A stretch of DNA of 13,085 nucleotides from assembly GCA_038248505.1 (NCBI GenBank), contig JBBRXJ010000090.1, positions 1-13,085 of the forward strand, given 5' to 3'. The notes beneath the pieces are model-generated. The model saw only the letters and a program-made list of their open reading frames with translations. It searched no databases and was not told where the DNA came from. Positions 1 through 6,015 of the stretch are shown here, in pieces. How positions within the stretch are numbered: position 1 is the stretch's first letter; each line of letters begins with the position of its first letter. The DNA is from JBBRXJ01 sp038248505 (GTDB taxonomy: Bacteria > Bacteroidota > Bacteroidia > Bacteroidales > JBBRXJ01). The position numbers were made by a program, and so were the translations under genes.

Positions 1-31
1 TTTCGGTAAAAATTATTAAAACAACTCAGCA

Positions 32-62
32 AATCCCGTCAGGGATTCTAATTGTTTTTTTT
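32..62 (+). terminator. Candidate intrinsic terminator of an upstream gene
   Basis: A perfect 6-bp stem (AATCCC at 32-37, GGGATT at 42-47) with a GTCA loop is followed a few bases later by a run of eight T at 55-62. This would end transcription entering from left of the window. Short reading frames close at 7-9 and 17-19, so the window may begin in the last codons of that gene, but too little is present to identify it. The stem is short, so the call is moderate. Confidence 0.5.
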
Positions 63-495
63 ATATTATACCATTCTACCTAAATATCAAATTGCTAAGC
101 TAAAGCATGACCTTGGTGTATGATAATGTAGAATCAGTTTTCCTTTTGTAGATTAATAAAATTAGAGCAGACTGCATAAAGTATTTATATATATGAATAT
201 GAGAATCATAGGAAATCACATAAATATCTATGAACTTATTATTTTACCTAATACGACTCTCCGTGTTGAACTATAGGTCAAAAAATACATATAATGGGAT
301 TTTTTTTTACCTTAATTAATGCAATGAAATTTCGTAAATTTTACAATATCCAATTACACTGTCTTTAGCTCTGTTCAACACTACAGCTTTGGTAGCGTTT
401 GTTCCTTTTTTGAAAGATAGTGCAATTAGTAGAAGTGAAGCAGAGTATTACATAAGGGATGCCACTCAAAAATCAACTACATCTTTTTAATATCA
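63..495. other. Gene-poor, AT-rich intergenic stretch
   Basis: No convincing complete gene lies here on either strand. It contains a 9-bp inverted repeat, GTGTTGAAC at 263-271 and GTTCAACAC at 373-381, an A/T-rich possible hairpin at about 276-312, a split resemblance to the phage T7 promoter at 249-277, and the ORF-like remnant listed separately. A 69-codon minus-strand frame at 473-682 has a composition unlike a real protein and runs through the structured leader, so it is not called. Confidence 0.6.
338..490 (+). pseudogene. Possible decayed coding remnant (about 50 codons, no start)
   Basis: From 338 to a TAA at 488-490 there is an open frame with protein-like composition: a hydrophobic stretch (residues about 6-25, containing SLALFNTTALVAFVPF) followed by a charged tail (about 26-41, containing SRSEAEYYIRD). 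A TAA at 335-337 lies directly upstream in the same frame and there is no ATG. It could be the decayed C-terminal end of a membrane protein, or chance. I do not recognise the family. Confidence 0.2.
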
Positions 496-528
496 TTTGA
501 AAAGGACGATCATTTAAAATTAGTTTTA
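496..528 (+). promoter_or_regulatory. Candidate Bacteroidota-type promoter for the TSUP-Moco operon
   Basis: TTTG at 496-499 is followed after 21 bases by TAGTTTTA at 521-528. This resembles the TTTG-N19-TAnnTTTG consensus of primary-sigma promoters in Bacteroidota, with one mismatch and a spacer two bases longer than the optimum. Initiation here would begin near 533-536 and give a leader of about 185 nt before the permease start, enough to include all the structures at 584-705. Confidence 0.3.
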
Positions 529-583
529 GTATTTTTGAATAATAACTCCGAGTTGTCATTTCTAAATGAATATCATACGAAAT

Positions 584-705
584 GGCTAACCTATGGGTAC
601 AATAGGAAACGTTTGTGCCTCCCGAAGGAAAAATATTCCTGAATTTGGAAAGGAGAAAACAATATGGCTGCAATAGCGTCATATTGCACTATTTTTTCTT
701 CGGGA
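584..705 (+). promoter_or_regulatory. Structured 5' leader RNA: possible pseudoknot plus long stem
   Basis: Seen directly: a 5-bp hairpin pairs CCTAT (590-594) with ATAGG (602-606). Its loop bases GGTACA (596-601) can pair with TGTGCC (614-619) with one G-U, which has the geometry of an H-type pseudoknot with a one-base loop 1 and a seven-base loop 3 (AAACGTT). Directly after it, 620-633 pairs with 692-705 as a 14-bp helix with one G-U. That helix encloses a ribosome-binding-like GGAG and the ATG of a 19-codon ORF. The arrangement resembles a riboswitch or attenuator controlling the permease and Moco genes. I cannot match it to a known riboswitch class; ligand and function are inference. Confidence 0.4.
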
Positions 706-723
706 ATACGAGAAATTAAATGA
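664..723 (+). CDS. Candidate 19-aa leader ORF overlapping the permease start
   Basis: The frame reads MAAIASYCTIFSSGIREIK and stops at TGA 721-723, so its stop overlaps the ATG of the permease (720-722) in an ATGA junction. A purine-rich GGAG at 652-655 lies eight bases upstream of its ATG. Most of the ORF lies inside the terminator-like hairpin (669-697) and the 3' arm of the 14-bp stem. Translation of it would open those structures and could couple to permease translation. There is no obvious run of a single regulatory amino acid as in classic amino-acid attenuators. It may be a chance frame; the ATGA overlap and the ribosome site are what support it. Confidence 0.35.
   Translation: MAAIASYCTIFSSGIREIK
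669..697 (+). terminator. Candidate attenuator hairpin in the TSUP leader
   Basis: TGCAATA (669-675) and TATTGCA (682-688) form a perfect 7-bp stem with a GCGTCA loop, followed by CTA and six T (692-697). The T run is also the 3' arm of the longer stem with 628-633, so the two structures compete. This is the usual logic of a terminator/antiterminator pair, but it is not proven here. Confidence 0.35.
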
Positions 724-1451
724 ATATGGAATATTTATTTCTTTTGTCCCTTTTTTTTGTTGCGTTTCTATATTCCTCTGTAGGTCATGGTGGAGCTAGC
801 GGATACCTTGCCTTAATGGCATTGTTTAGTTTCCTCCCTGAAACTATTAAATCAACAGCACTTATTCTCAATATTTTTGTTTCAGCCATTGCCTTAATAA
901 GTTTTTATAGAGGTGGATTTTTTAAATGGAAAATTGCATTCCCTTTCTTGATCACATCCATTCCCTTTGCATTTATGGCTTCGGTAATTACTATCGAGCC
1001 TTATACTTATAAAATTATTTTAGGTGTTTTTCTCATTATTGCAGTTGGTCGCATGCTACTAATGCCAAAGCTTACTAATGAAACAACGAGAATTGTTCCT
1101 ATTATACCTGCATTATTAATTGGTGCAGTTTTAGGCTTTTTTTCCGGAATGATTGGCATTGGCGGAGGTATTATTTTAAGTCCTTTGCTTATTTTACTAT
1201 CGTGGGCCAGTTTAAAAGAAGCTGCTGCAGCTTCAGCAATATTTATTTTTTTTAATTCACTAGCCGGATTATTTGGTGTACTTAAAACGGGTGTTTTATT
1301 AAATTCAAATATTGTTTTATGGATAATCATCGCTGTTATTGGCGGATTTGCTGGATCGTATAGCGGTACTTTTAAAATTGCATCGGATAAACTGAAATAT
1401 ATTTTAGCTCTCGTATTACTAATGGCCAGTTTTAAACTTATCATCATCTAA
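720..1451 (+). CDS. TSUP (TauE/SafE) family anion permease
   Basis: A 243-residue, highly hydrophobic inner-membrane protein of the TauE/SafE/TSUP family, which exports or imports sulfite, sulfonates and related anions. The two-repeat signature is visible: a glycine-rich loop VGHGGASGY at residues 21-29 and its counterpart GFFSGMIGIGGG at 139-150, with about eight membrane segments and an AGSYSG turn near 211-216. The length is normal for the family. The start at 720 follows an in-frame stop at 717-719, so no longer start is possible; Met3 is an alternative. It is the first gene of a Moco-synthesis operon, with only four bases before the mobB-like gene. That position suggests a substrate linked to molybdenum or sulfur metabolism (sulfite, thiosulfate or molybdate), but the substrate cannot be read from the sequence. 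Confidence 0.88.
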   Translation: MNMEYLFLLSLFFVAFLYSSVGHGGASGYLALMALFSFLPETIKSTALILNIFVSAIALISFYRGGFFKWKIAFPFLITSIPFAFMASVITIEPYTYKIILGVFLIIAVGRMLLMPKLTNETTRIVPIIPALLIGAVLGFFSGMIGIGGGIILSPLLILLSWASLKEAAAASAIFIFFNSLAGLFGVLKTGVLLNSNIVLWIIIAVIGGFAGSYSGTFKIASDKLKYILALVLLMASFKLIII

Positions 1452-1455
1452 TAAT

Positions 1456-2001
1456 ATGATTACAAAACCTGAAATACTTCTTGTTGCTGGCACTGGCCGT
1501 AATTCAGGTAAAACAACTTTGATATGTGCTATTATTAAAGCATTCAAACAACACTCAATCGCTTCAATTAAAATATCTTCGCATTTTCATTCAATTGATG
1601 AAACGGATATAATATTAATAAATAGGAAAGATTTATATGTAGGTATTGAATGTAATTTAAATAAACAAAAAGACAGTAGTTTAATGCTTAAGGCTGGTGC
1701 TCTGAAGTCGTTTTTTGTTATGTCTAGTGATGAATATCTAATGGATGCGCTTCAGATTATTTCGCAAAACATTTCGCCAAATACTCCTATAATATGTGAA
1801 TCGGGTGGACTCCGTAAATATATTGTACCCGGTATATTTTTAATGATGAGTCGAAGTGATAGTCAACAAGATAAAGTTAGCATTTTTGAACGAATACAAC
1901 AAGCCGATCAATTCATTACTTTTAACGGGACATCTATCGATTTCAATATACATCAAATACAATTATCAAATAAGCGATGGAACCTGAGAAAACAAATATG
2001 A
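1456..2001 (+). CDS. mobB: MobB-like molybdopterin-guanine dinucleotide adaptor GTPase
   Basis: A 181-residue cytoplasmic P-loop protein. The Walker A motif GTGRNSGKT lies at residues 12-20, just after a first beta strand, as in MobB. Further on, KDSSLMLKAGA resembles the KDS-x-x-x-x-KAGA region of MobB, and CESGGLRKY fits the strand that ends in a conserved acidic residue. MobB assists MobA in forming the guanine dinucleotide form of the cofactor. The middle of the protein diverges from textbook MobB, so the assignment rests on the P-loop, the KAGA segment and the location between Moco genes. Its TGA overlaps the ATG of moeA (ATGA at 1998-2001), which points to translational coupling. Confidence 0.75.
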   Translation: MITKPEILLVAGTGRNSGKTTLICAIIKAFKQHSIASIKISSHFHSIDETDIILINRKDLYVGIECNLNKQKDSSLMLKAGALKSFFVMSSDEYLMDALQIISQNISPNTPIICESGGLRKYIVPGIFLMMSRSDSQQDKVSIFERIQQADQFITFNGTSIDFNIHQIQLSNKRWNLRKQI

Positions 2002-3170
2002 TTACTCTTGAACAAGCCCTATCTATAATAATTGAAACAACCAAGCCCCTAAATACTGAGTCGGTTTCGTTACTTGAATCCTATGGTCGTATACTCAGTA
2101 ATTCGGTTTATTCAGATGTTGACATGCCACCATTCAATAAATCCGCAATGGATGGCTATGCATGTCGAAAATTGGATCTGAATAATCTTTTGGAAGTCAT
2201 TGAAGAAATTCCGGCAGGGGTAATACCTCAAAAGAAGATCGATATAAATCAGTGTGCACGCATAATGACTGGAGCTATTGTGCCTGAAGGGGCCGATATA
2301 GTGTTAATGCAAGAACATGTTGAAATTATTGATGATAAAATTCGATGCATTAAATTATCCGATCATGCTAATATATGTTATACTGGCGAAGATATAAGAC
2401 AAGGAGATATCATACTTACCCAAGGAGAAATAATACAAGCATCACATATTGCCATGTTAGCTGCAGTTGGTTGTGTACAACCTGAAGTATATAAAAAACC
2501 AAGCATAGGCATTTTATCAACGGGTAGTGAATTAATACCTCCATCTGAGAAACCAAGTGGCTCAAAAATTCGTGATACTAACGGCTATCAACTAGCAGCA
2601 CAGTTTATAAAACATGGCATTATGCCAGAGAATATTGTATTGTCTAAAGATAATAAAGACGAATTACAAACCATACTATCTAAAATGCTTAGCCAATTCG
2701 ATCTCACAATTGTTTCAGGAGGGGTATCCGTTGGCGATTATGATTATGTTCCTGAAATTCTAAAGTCATTAGATGTTAGGGTAAACTTTCATGGATTACT
2801 GGTAAAACCAGGCAAACATAATTTGTATGGTAAAAAAAATAATCATTATATTTTTGGTATGCCAGGTAATCCAGTTTCTGCCTATGTTCAGTTTGAAATA
2901 CTAGTTAAACCATTATTACTGGCTTTAATGGGCCATTGCTATAAATCGAATTACTTCTATCTCCCTTTAGAATCAGACTATAGCAGAAAGAAAAACGATC
3001 AACTATTTTTACTGCCTATAAAAATATCTGAAAGAGGAAGTGTGATTCCTATTGCATATCATGGCTCTGCACATATTCATTCATACACTCAAGCACATGG
3101 TATTATGGAAGTACCTATTGGAGTTAATACAATTATGAAAGGAGAAATAGTTCGTGTACGACCAATATAA
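1998..3170 (+). CDS. moeA: Molybdopterin molybdenumtransferase MoeA
   Basis: MoeA inserts molybdate into adenylylated molybdopterin in the cytoplasm. With the start at 1998 the protein has 390 residues, normal for the family. Visible landmarks in order: DMPPFNKSAMDGYA at 42-55, the TGAIVPEGAD loop at 91-100, STGSEL at 174-179, IRDTNGYQL at 191-199, the MogA-like SGGVSVGDYDY segment at 240-250, and FGMPGNPVSAY at 287-296 before the C-terminal domain IV. The start at 1998 is preferred over an in-frame ATG at 1977 because it forms an ATGA overlap with the upstream gene and begins MITLEQAL, as MoeA proteins usually do. Its last codons carry the ribosome site and GTG start of moaA. Confidence 0.95.
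   Translation: MITLEQALSIIIETTKPLNTESVSLLESYGRILSNSVYSDVDMPPFNKSAMDGYACRKLDLNNLLEVIEEIPAGVIPQKKIDINQCARIMTGAIVPEGADIVLMQEHVEIIDDKIRCIKLSDHANICYTGEDIRQGDIILTQGEIIQASHIAMLAAVGCVQPEVYKKPSIGILSTGSELIPPSEKPSGSKIRDTNGYQLAAQFIKHGIMPENIVLSKDNKDELQTILSKMLSQFDLTIVSGGVSVGDYDYVPEILKSLDVRVNFHGLLVKPGKHNLYGKKNNHYIFGMPGNPVSAYVQFEILVKPLLLALMGHCYKSNYFYLPLESDYSRKKNDQLFLLPIKISERGSVIPIAYHGSAHIHSYTQAHGIMEVPIGVNTIMKGEIVRVRPI
3141..3156 (+). promoter_or_regulatory. Ribosome-binding site deciding the GTG start of moaA
   Basis: GGAG at 3141-3144, inside moeA codons, lies nine bases before GTG at 3154-3156. There is no ATG at the right place, and the reading frame from this GTG gives a normal MoaA N-terminus with the first cluster cysteine at residue 20. 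Confidence 0.65.
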
Positions 3171-3954
3171 GCGACATATAAATTATTTGCGCATCTCCGT
3201 TACCGATAGATGTAATTTACGCTGTGTCTACTGTATGCCTGAAGGAGGCGTGGCGCAATTGACACATCAAGACATTTTGAGTTTTGAGGAAATTGTATCA
3301 ATTGCAAAAGTTGCGGTAAACCTTGGCATAAATAAAATACGCCTTACTGGTGGCGAACCACTAGTGCGCAAAGGAATTGTGTCGCTTGTACAAATGCTCG
3401 CAAAGATTGATGGGATAGAAGATCTGTCAATGACTACCAATGGACAAAATTTGCATGAAAATGCTTTTGAACTAAAAGAAGCAGGATTAAATAGGGTAAA
3501 TATAAGTATTGATACTTTGAATGAGGATAATTATAAAATAATAACCAGAGGTGGCGATATTAGCAATGTGCTTAGAGGTATTGACACAGCTCTTGAGGCA
3601 GGATTATTACCTATAAAAATTAACTGTGTTCTTTTTACCTCAACGACTCAGGAAGAAATAAATGATTTAAAAAATTATTGTAGGCCTAAAAATTTAGGCT
3701 TACGTTTTATTCAACAAATGCATCTCGAAACGGGTGAATTTTCAATTGTTGATGGAGGCACTGGTGGCAATTGTAGTATTTGTAATAGGCTTCGCTTAAC
3801 CGCAAATGGAATGATAAAACCTTGTTTGTTTAATGAACAAGAATTTTCGGTAAGGTTGATGGGAGCTGAAAAAGCAATAATAGCAGCATTATACAGCAAA
3901 CCACTTAAAGGATGCAAAAACACTAAGGGGCAATTTTATAATATTGGAGGATAA
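3154..3954 (+). CDS. moaA: Compact GTP 3',8-cyclase MoaA (radical SAM)
   Basis: MoaA is the radical-SAM enzyme of the first Moco step, acting with MoaC to convert GTP to cyclic pyranopterin monophosphate. The N-terminal cluster motif C-x3-C-x2-C is at Cys20, Cys24 and Cys27, followed by TGGEPLVR and MTTNG. The C-terminal GTP-binding cluster C-x2-C-x13-C is at Cys207, Cys210 and Cys224, with the substrate-binding arginines of NRLRLT at 212 and 214, and the essential Gly-Gly C-terminus is present. The protein is only 266 residues, about 60 shorter than E. coli MoaA (329). The loss lies between RFIQQM and the second cluster, where about 20 residues replace roughly 70. All catalytic features survive, so this looks like a compact functional variant, not a pseudogene. 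It starts at GTG inside moeA (17-base overlap). Confidence 0.9.
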   Translation: MYDQYKRHINYLRISVTDRCNLRCVYCMPEGGVAQLTHQDILSFEEIVSIAKVAVNLGINKIRLTGGEPLVRKGIVSLVQMLAKIDGIEDLSMTTNGQNLHENAFELKEAGLNRVNISIDTLNEDNYKIITRGGDISNVLRGIDTALEAGLLPIKINCVLFTSTTQEEINDLKNYCRPKNLGLRFIQQMHLETGEFSIVDGGTGGNCSICNRLRLTANGMIKPCLFNEQEFSVRLMGAEKAIIAALYSKPLKGCKNTKGQFYNIGG

Positions 3955-3959
3955 TTATG
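3946..3959 (+). promoter_or_regulatory. moaC ribosome-binding site made from the moaA Gly-Gly codons
   Basis: The GGAGGA that encodes the essential C-terminal Gly-Gly of MoaA also gives a strong Shine-Dalgarno GGAGG (3946-3950), six bases before the ATG of moaC at 3957. Strong sites of this kind are uncommon in the window. Confidence 0.6.
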
Positions 3960-4406
3960 GCAAAGACATTTTCGCATACAAATAAAGAAGGAAAAGCACG
4001 AATGGTTGGCGTTGAGGACAAAGAGATCGTCTATCGAGTTGCTAAAGCGAGCGGCAAAATAATTATTTCTATGGAGGCATTAAGCTTAATTAAAGAGAAT
4101 GCCATGAAGAAAGGGGATGTCCTTACGGTTGCTGAAATAGCCGGCATTCAAGCAGCCAAGAGAACAGCGGAACTCATTCCTCTCTGCCATTCTTTATTGC
4201 TTGAAAAAATATTGGTGAATGCAAGCATTGAGAAAGATGGTGTACGAGTAAATAGTGAAGTGCGGTGTACTGGAAAGACAGGAGTTGAGATGGAAGCATT
4301 AACAGCTGTTAGCGTAGCACTTCTTACTATTTATGATATGTGCAAAGCGGTTGATAAGAAAATGAAGATTGAAAAAATAGAACTCAAGGAAAAAACAAAA
4401 TGCTAA
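3957..4406 (+). CDS. moaC: Cyclic pyranopterin monophosphate synthase MoaC
   Basis: MoaC converts the MoaA product into cyclic pyranopterin monophosphate in the cytoplasm. The 149-residue length is close to the usual 150-160. Family landmarks are an N-terminal FSHTNKEGKARMV, the KKGDVLTVAEIAGIQAAKRT helix, AELIPLCH with the catalytic-site histidine, CTGKTGVEMEALTAV, and YDMCKAVDKKM near the end. The usual proline after LCH is replaced by serine (LCHSLLL), a minor change. It begins two bases after the moaA stop and uses the ribosome site in the last moaA codons, so MoaA and MoaC are probably made in fixed ratio. Confidence 0.95.
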   Translation: MAKTFSHTNKEGKARMVGVEDKEIVYRVAKASGKIIISMEALSLIKENAMKKGDVLTVAEIAGIQAAKRTAELIPLCHSLLLEKILVNASIEKDGVRVNSEVRCTGKTGVEMEALTAVSVALLTIYDMCKAVDKKMKIEKIELKEKTKC

Positions 4407-4412
4407 AAACAA

Positions 4413-5354
4413 ATGTATATTATGCAAGAAATAAAAGTACTTTCGGTAAATGTATCAGATAAAAAAGGCATAATTAAAACGCCCGTAGATACTATTCATA
4501 TTACGAATATTGGAATAGAAGGGGATGCTCATTCTGGTAATTGGCATAGGCAAATTAGTTTATTAGGGAAAGAAAGTATTGACAAATATTCTAAACAATA
4601 CAATAAGCAAATACGTTTTGGTGAGTTTGCTGAAAACATTACTACCGAAGGAATAGAGCTCTTTAGGATGAAACCTTTTGACCGAATTGAATCTGAAAAA
4701 ATTATTTTGGAGGTTACACAGATTGGAAAGAAATGTCATGGTGAAAAATGCAATATATTTAAAGAAACCGGCGATTGTGTAATGCCCAAAGAAGGCATAT
4801 TTTGCAGAGTAATAAAAGGAGGTAGCATACAAGCTGGTGATGTTTTGTATTATGTAAAAAAGGTGATTAAAATAAAAATTATTACCCTAAGTGATAGAGC
4901 GAGTCGCGGTGAGTATATTGATAGCAGTGGCCCATTGGCAAGGGGTTTGGTTGAAAAATACTTTGCTGAGAGTGGTAGAGACAGTAGTATTGAATTAAAT
5001 ATATTGCCTGATGAAGCAGCTTTACTACAAAACGAAATCCTTCAAAGTGTTAAAAATGATTATGACATCATAATTACTACTGGTGGTACTGGTATTGGTA
5101 TTAGAGACATAAGTCCTGATGTAATTCGTCCAATGCTTAGCAAGGAGATAACTGGTATTATGGAATATATTCGTACAAAATACGGGAGCATACATCCGAA
5201 TGCACTTATCAGCAGAAGCCTTGCGGGCACTATTAATCAAAGTCTTATCTATGTTTTGCCAGGCCACCCGAAAGCGGTTAACGAATATTTGGATGAGATA
5301 TTAAAAACCATTGAACATTCATTAAATATGTTACATAATATTGATTCGCATTGA
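4413..5354 (+). CDS. MOSC domain fused to MogA/MoaB-type molybdopterin adenylyltransferase
   Basis: A 313-residue fusion. Residues 1-150 are a MOSC domain (sulfur-carrier fold related to the C-terminal part of Moco sulfurase), with IGIEGDAH at 33-40 and a cysteine-rich stretch with Cys108, Cys113, Cys122 and Cys131. Residues about 152-313 are a MogA/MoaB domain with LSDRASRGEY, the nucleotide-binding TTGGTG at 222-227, ISPDVIRP, and SLAGT...LPGHPKAV. MogA adenylylates molybdopterin before MoeA adds molybdenum; the MOSC part may handle sulfur or the finished cofactor. I believe similar fusions occur in other anaerobes, so it is not unique. Met at 4422 is an alternative start. The stop overlaps the TTG of mobA. 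Confidence 0.9.
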   Translation: MYIMQEIKVLSVNVSDKKGIIKTPVDTIHITNIGIEGDAHSGNWHRQISLLGKESIDKYSKQYNKQIRFGEFAENITTEGIELFRMKPFDRIESEKIILEVTQIGKKCHGEKCNIFKETGDCVMPKEGIFCRVIKGGSIQAGDVLYYVKKVIKIKIITLSDRASRGEYIDSSGPLARGLVEKYFAESGRDSSIELNILPDEAALLQNEILQSVKNDYDIIITTGGTGIGIRDISPDVIRPMLSKEITGIMEYIRTKYGSIHPNALISRSLAGTINQSLIYVLPGHPKAVNEYLDEILKTIEHSLNMLHNIDSH

Positions 5355-5926
5355 TACATTCAACACATATAACTGGCATTGTACTTGCCGGAGGGCAAAG
5401 CCGACGAATGGGTACCGACAAATCATTGATGATTTTTAATGGAGAGCCATTAATAAACTATGCTATTAAAACATTAAAATGCGTGTGCGATAAAGTAGTG
5501 ATAAGTTCAAACAAAGATGCTTATAGCTTTACTGGATGCGAGGTTTGGCATGACGAGTTGTTAATTCAAGCGCCCATTATTGGAATTTTATCGTCATTAA
5601 ATAAATCACAAACAGAGATTAACTTATTTTTAAGTTGCGATATGCCTTTTATTACCCCATCCTTGCTTAAACTCCTATTAAAGCAGTCGGATAAACATAA
5701 CTTAATCATACCAAAACATGGGGATAATAAAATTGAACCGCTATGTGGCGTTTATTCGAAAAAACTGTTGCCTTCATTGGAAGAATCCATTCGGCACGAT
5801 AAGCTTAAAATGCTCGATTTTATTAATAAAGTTCCGCATTGTATAGTAGATGTTCCCTTTCAGAACTCATCTAATTATTTAAATATTTTTACAAATTTTA
5901 ATTGCCCAGAAGATATGCGGATGTAA
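5351..5926 (+). CDS. mobA: Molybdenum cofactor guanylyltransferase MobA
   Basis: MobA joins GMP from GTP to molybdopterin, giving the MGD cofactor needed by DMSO-reductase-family enzymes such as the one encoded just downstream. The 191-residue length is normal. The N-terminal nucleotidyltransferase signature LAGGQSRRMGTDKS is at 12-25, the metal-binding aspartate is in LSCDMP (Asp97), and PLCGVYSK lies further on. The start is TTG at 5351, overlapping the preceding TGA as TTGA; an in-frame stop at 5342-5344 and the absence of ATG before the signature leave it as the only sensible start. It is the last gene of the Moco operon, 89 bases before the reductase genes. Confidence 0.93.
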   Translation: MIHSTHITGIVLAGGQSRRMGTDKSLMIFNGEPLINYAIKTLKCVCDKVVISSNKDAYSFTGCEVWHDELLIQAPIIGILSSLNKSQTEINLFLSCDMPFITPSLLKLLLKQSDKHNLIIPKHGDNKIEPLCGVYSKKLLPSLEESIRHDKLKMLDFINKVPHCIVDVPFQNSSNYLNIFTNFNCPEDMRM

Positions 5927-5944
5927 TATTATTTTGTAAATTTG
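5914..5944 (+). promoter_or_regulatory. Candidate promoter for the reductase operon
   Basis: TAAATTTG at 5937-5944 matches TAnnTTTG exactly. Exactly 19 bases upstream is TATG at 5914-5917, three of four for the TTTG element, inside the last codons of mobA. Initiation near 5950 would give a leader of about 65 nt. Read-through from the Moco operon is also possible because no terminator is visible in the gap. Confidence 0.35.
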
Positions 5945-6003
5945 AATATAATTATATATACATCTATATATTTACATATTTGTAATTCACAAACAAATTT
6001 ACA
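5935..6003. promoter_or_regulatory. Dyad sites in the reductase promoter region
   Basis: TGTAAATTTG (5935-5944) and CAAATTTACA (5994-6003) are a perfect 10-bp inverted repeat, 49 bp apart. A third dyad, TTACA-TATT-TGTAA, lies between them at 5972-5985. The left arm overlaps the candidate -7 element. The layout fits binding of a dimeric regulator, possibly of the CRP/FNR type, but no regulator gene is in the window and the high A+T content makes chance dyads more likely. Confidence 0.3.
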
Positions 6004-6015
6004 TTTATACTAGGA

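Noticed and set aside
276..312. A/T-rich hairpin with T run as a terminator
   Set aside because: The stem is almost all A-T with mismatches and there is no gene just upstream for it to serve.
1007..1447. 146-codon open frame on the minus strand inside the permease gene
   Set aside because: It is the antisense of a strong TSUP gene and has no recognisable domain; proline- and isoleucine-rich composition fits a shadow frame. The same applies to the minus-strand frames inside the moaA, YeeE/YedE and reductase genes.
1977..1997. Upstream ATG of moeA at 1977
   Set aside because: It would add seven residues not typical of MoeA, whereas ATG 1998 forms an ATGA overlap with the previous gene and gives the usual N-terminus.
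3154..3954. moaA as a broken pseudogene because of its short length
   Set aside because: The frame is intact, both cluster motifs and the terminal Gly-Gly are kept, and the missing part is internal and clean.
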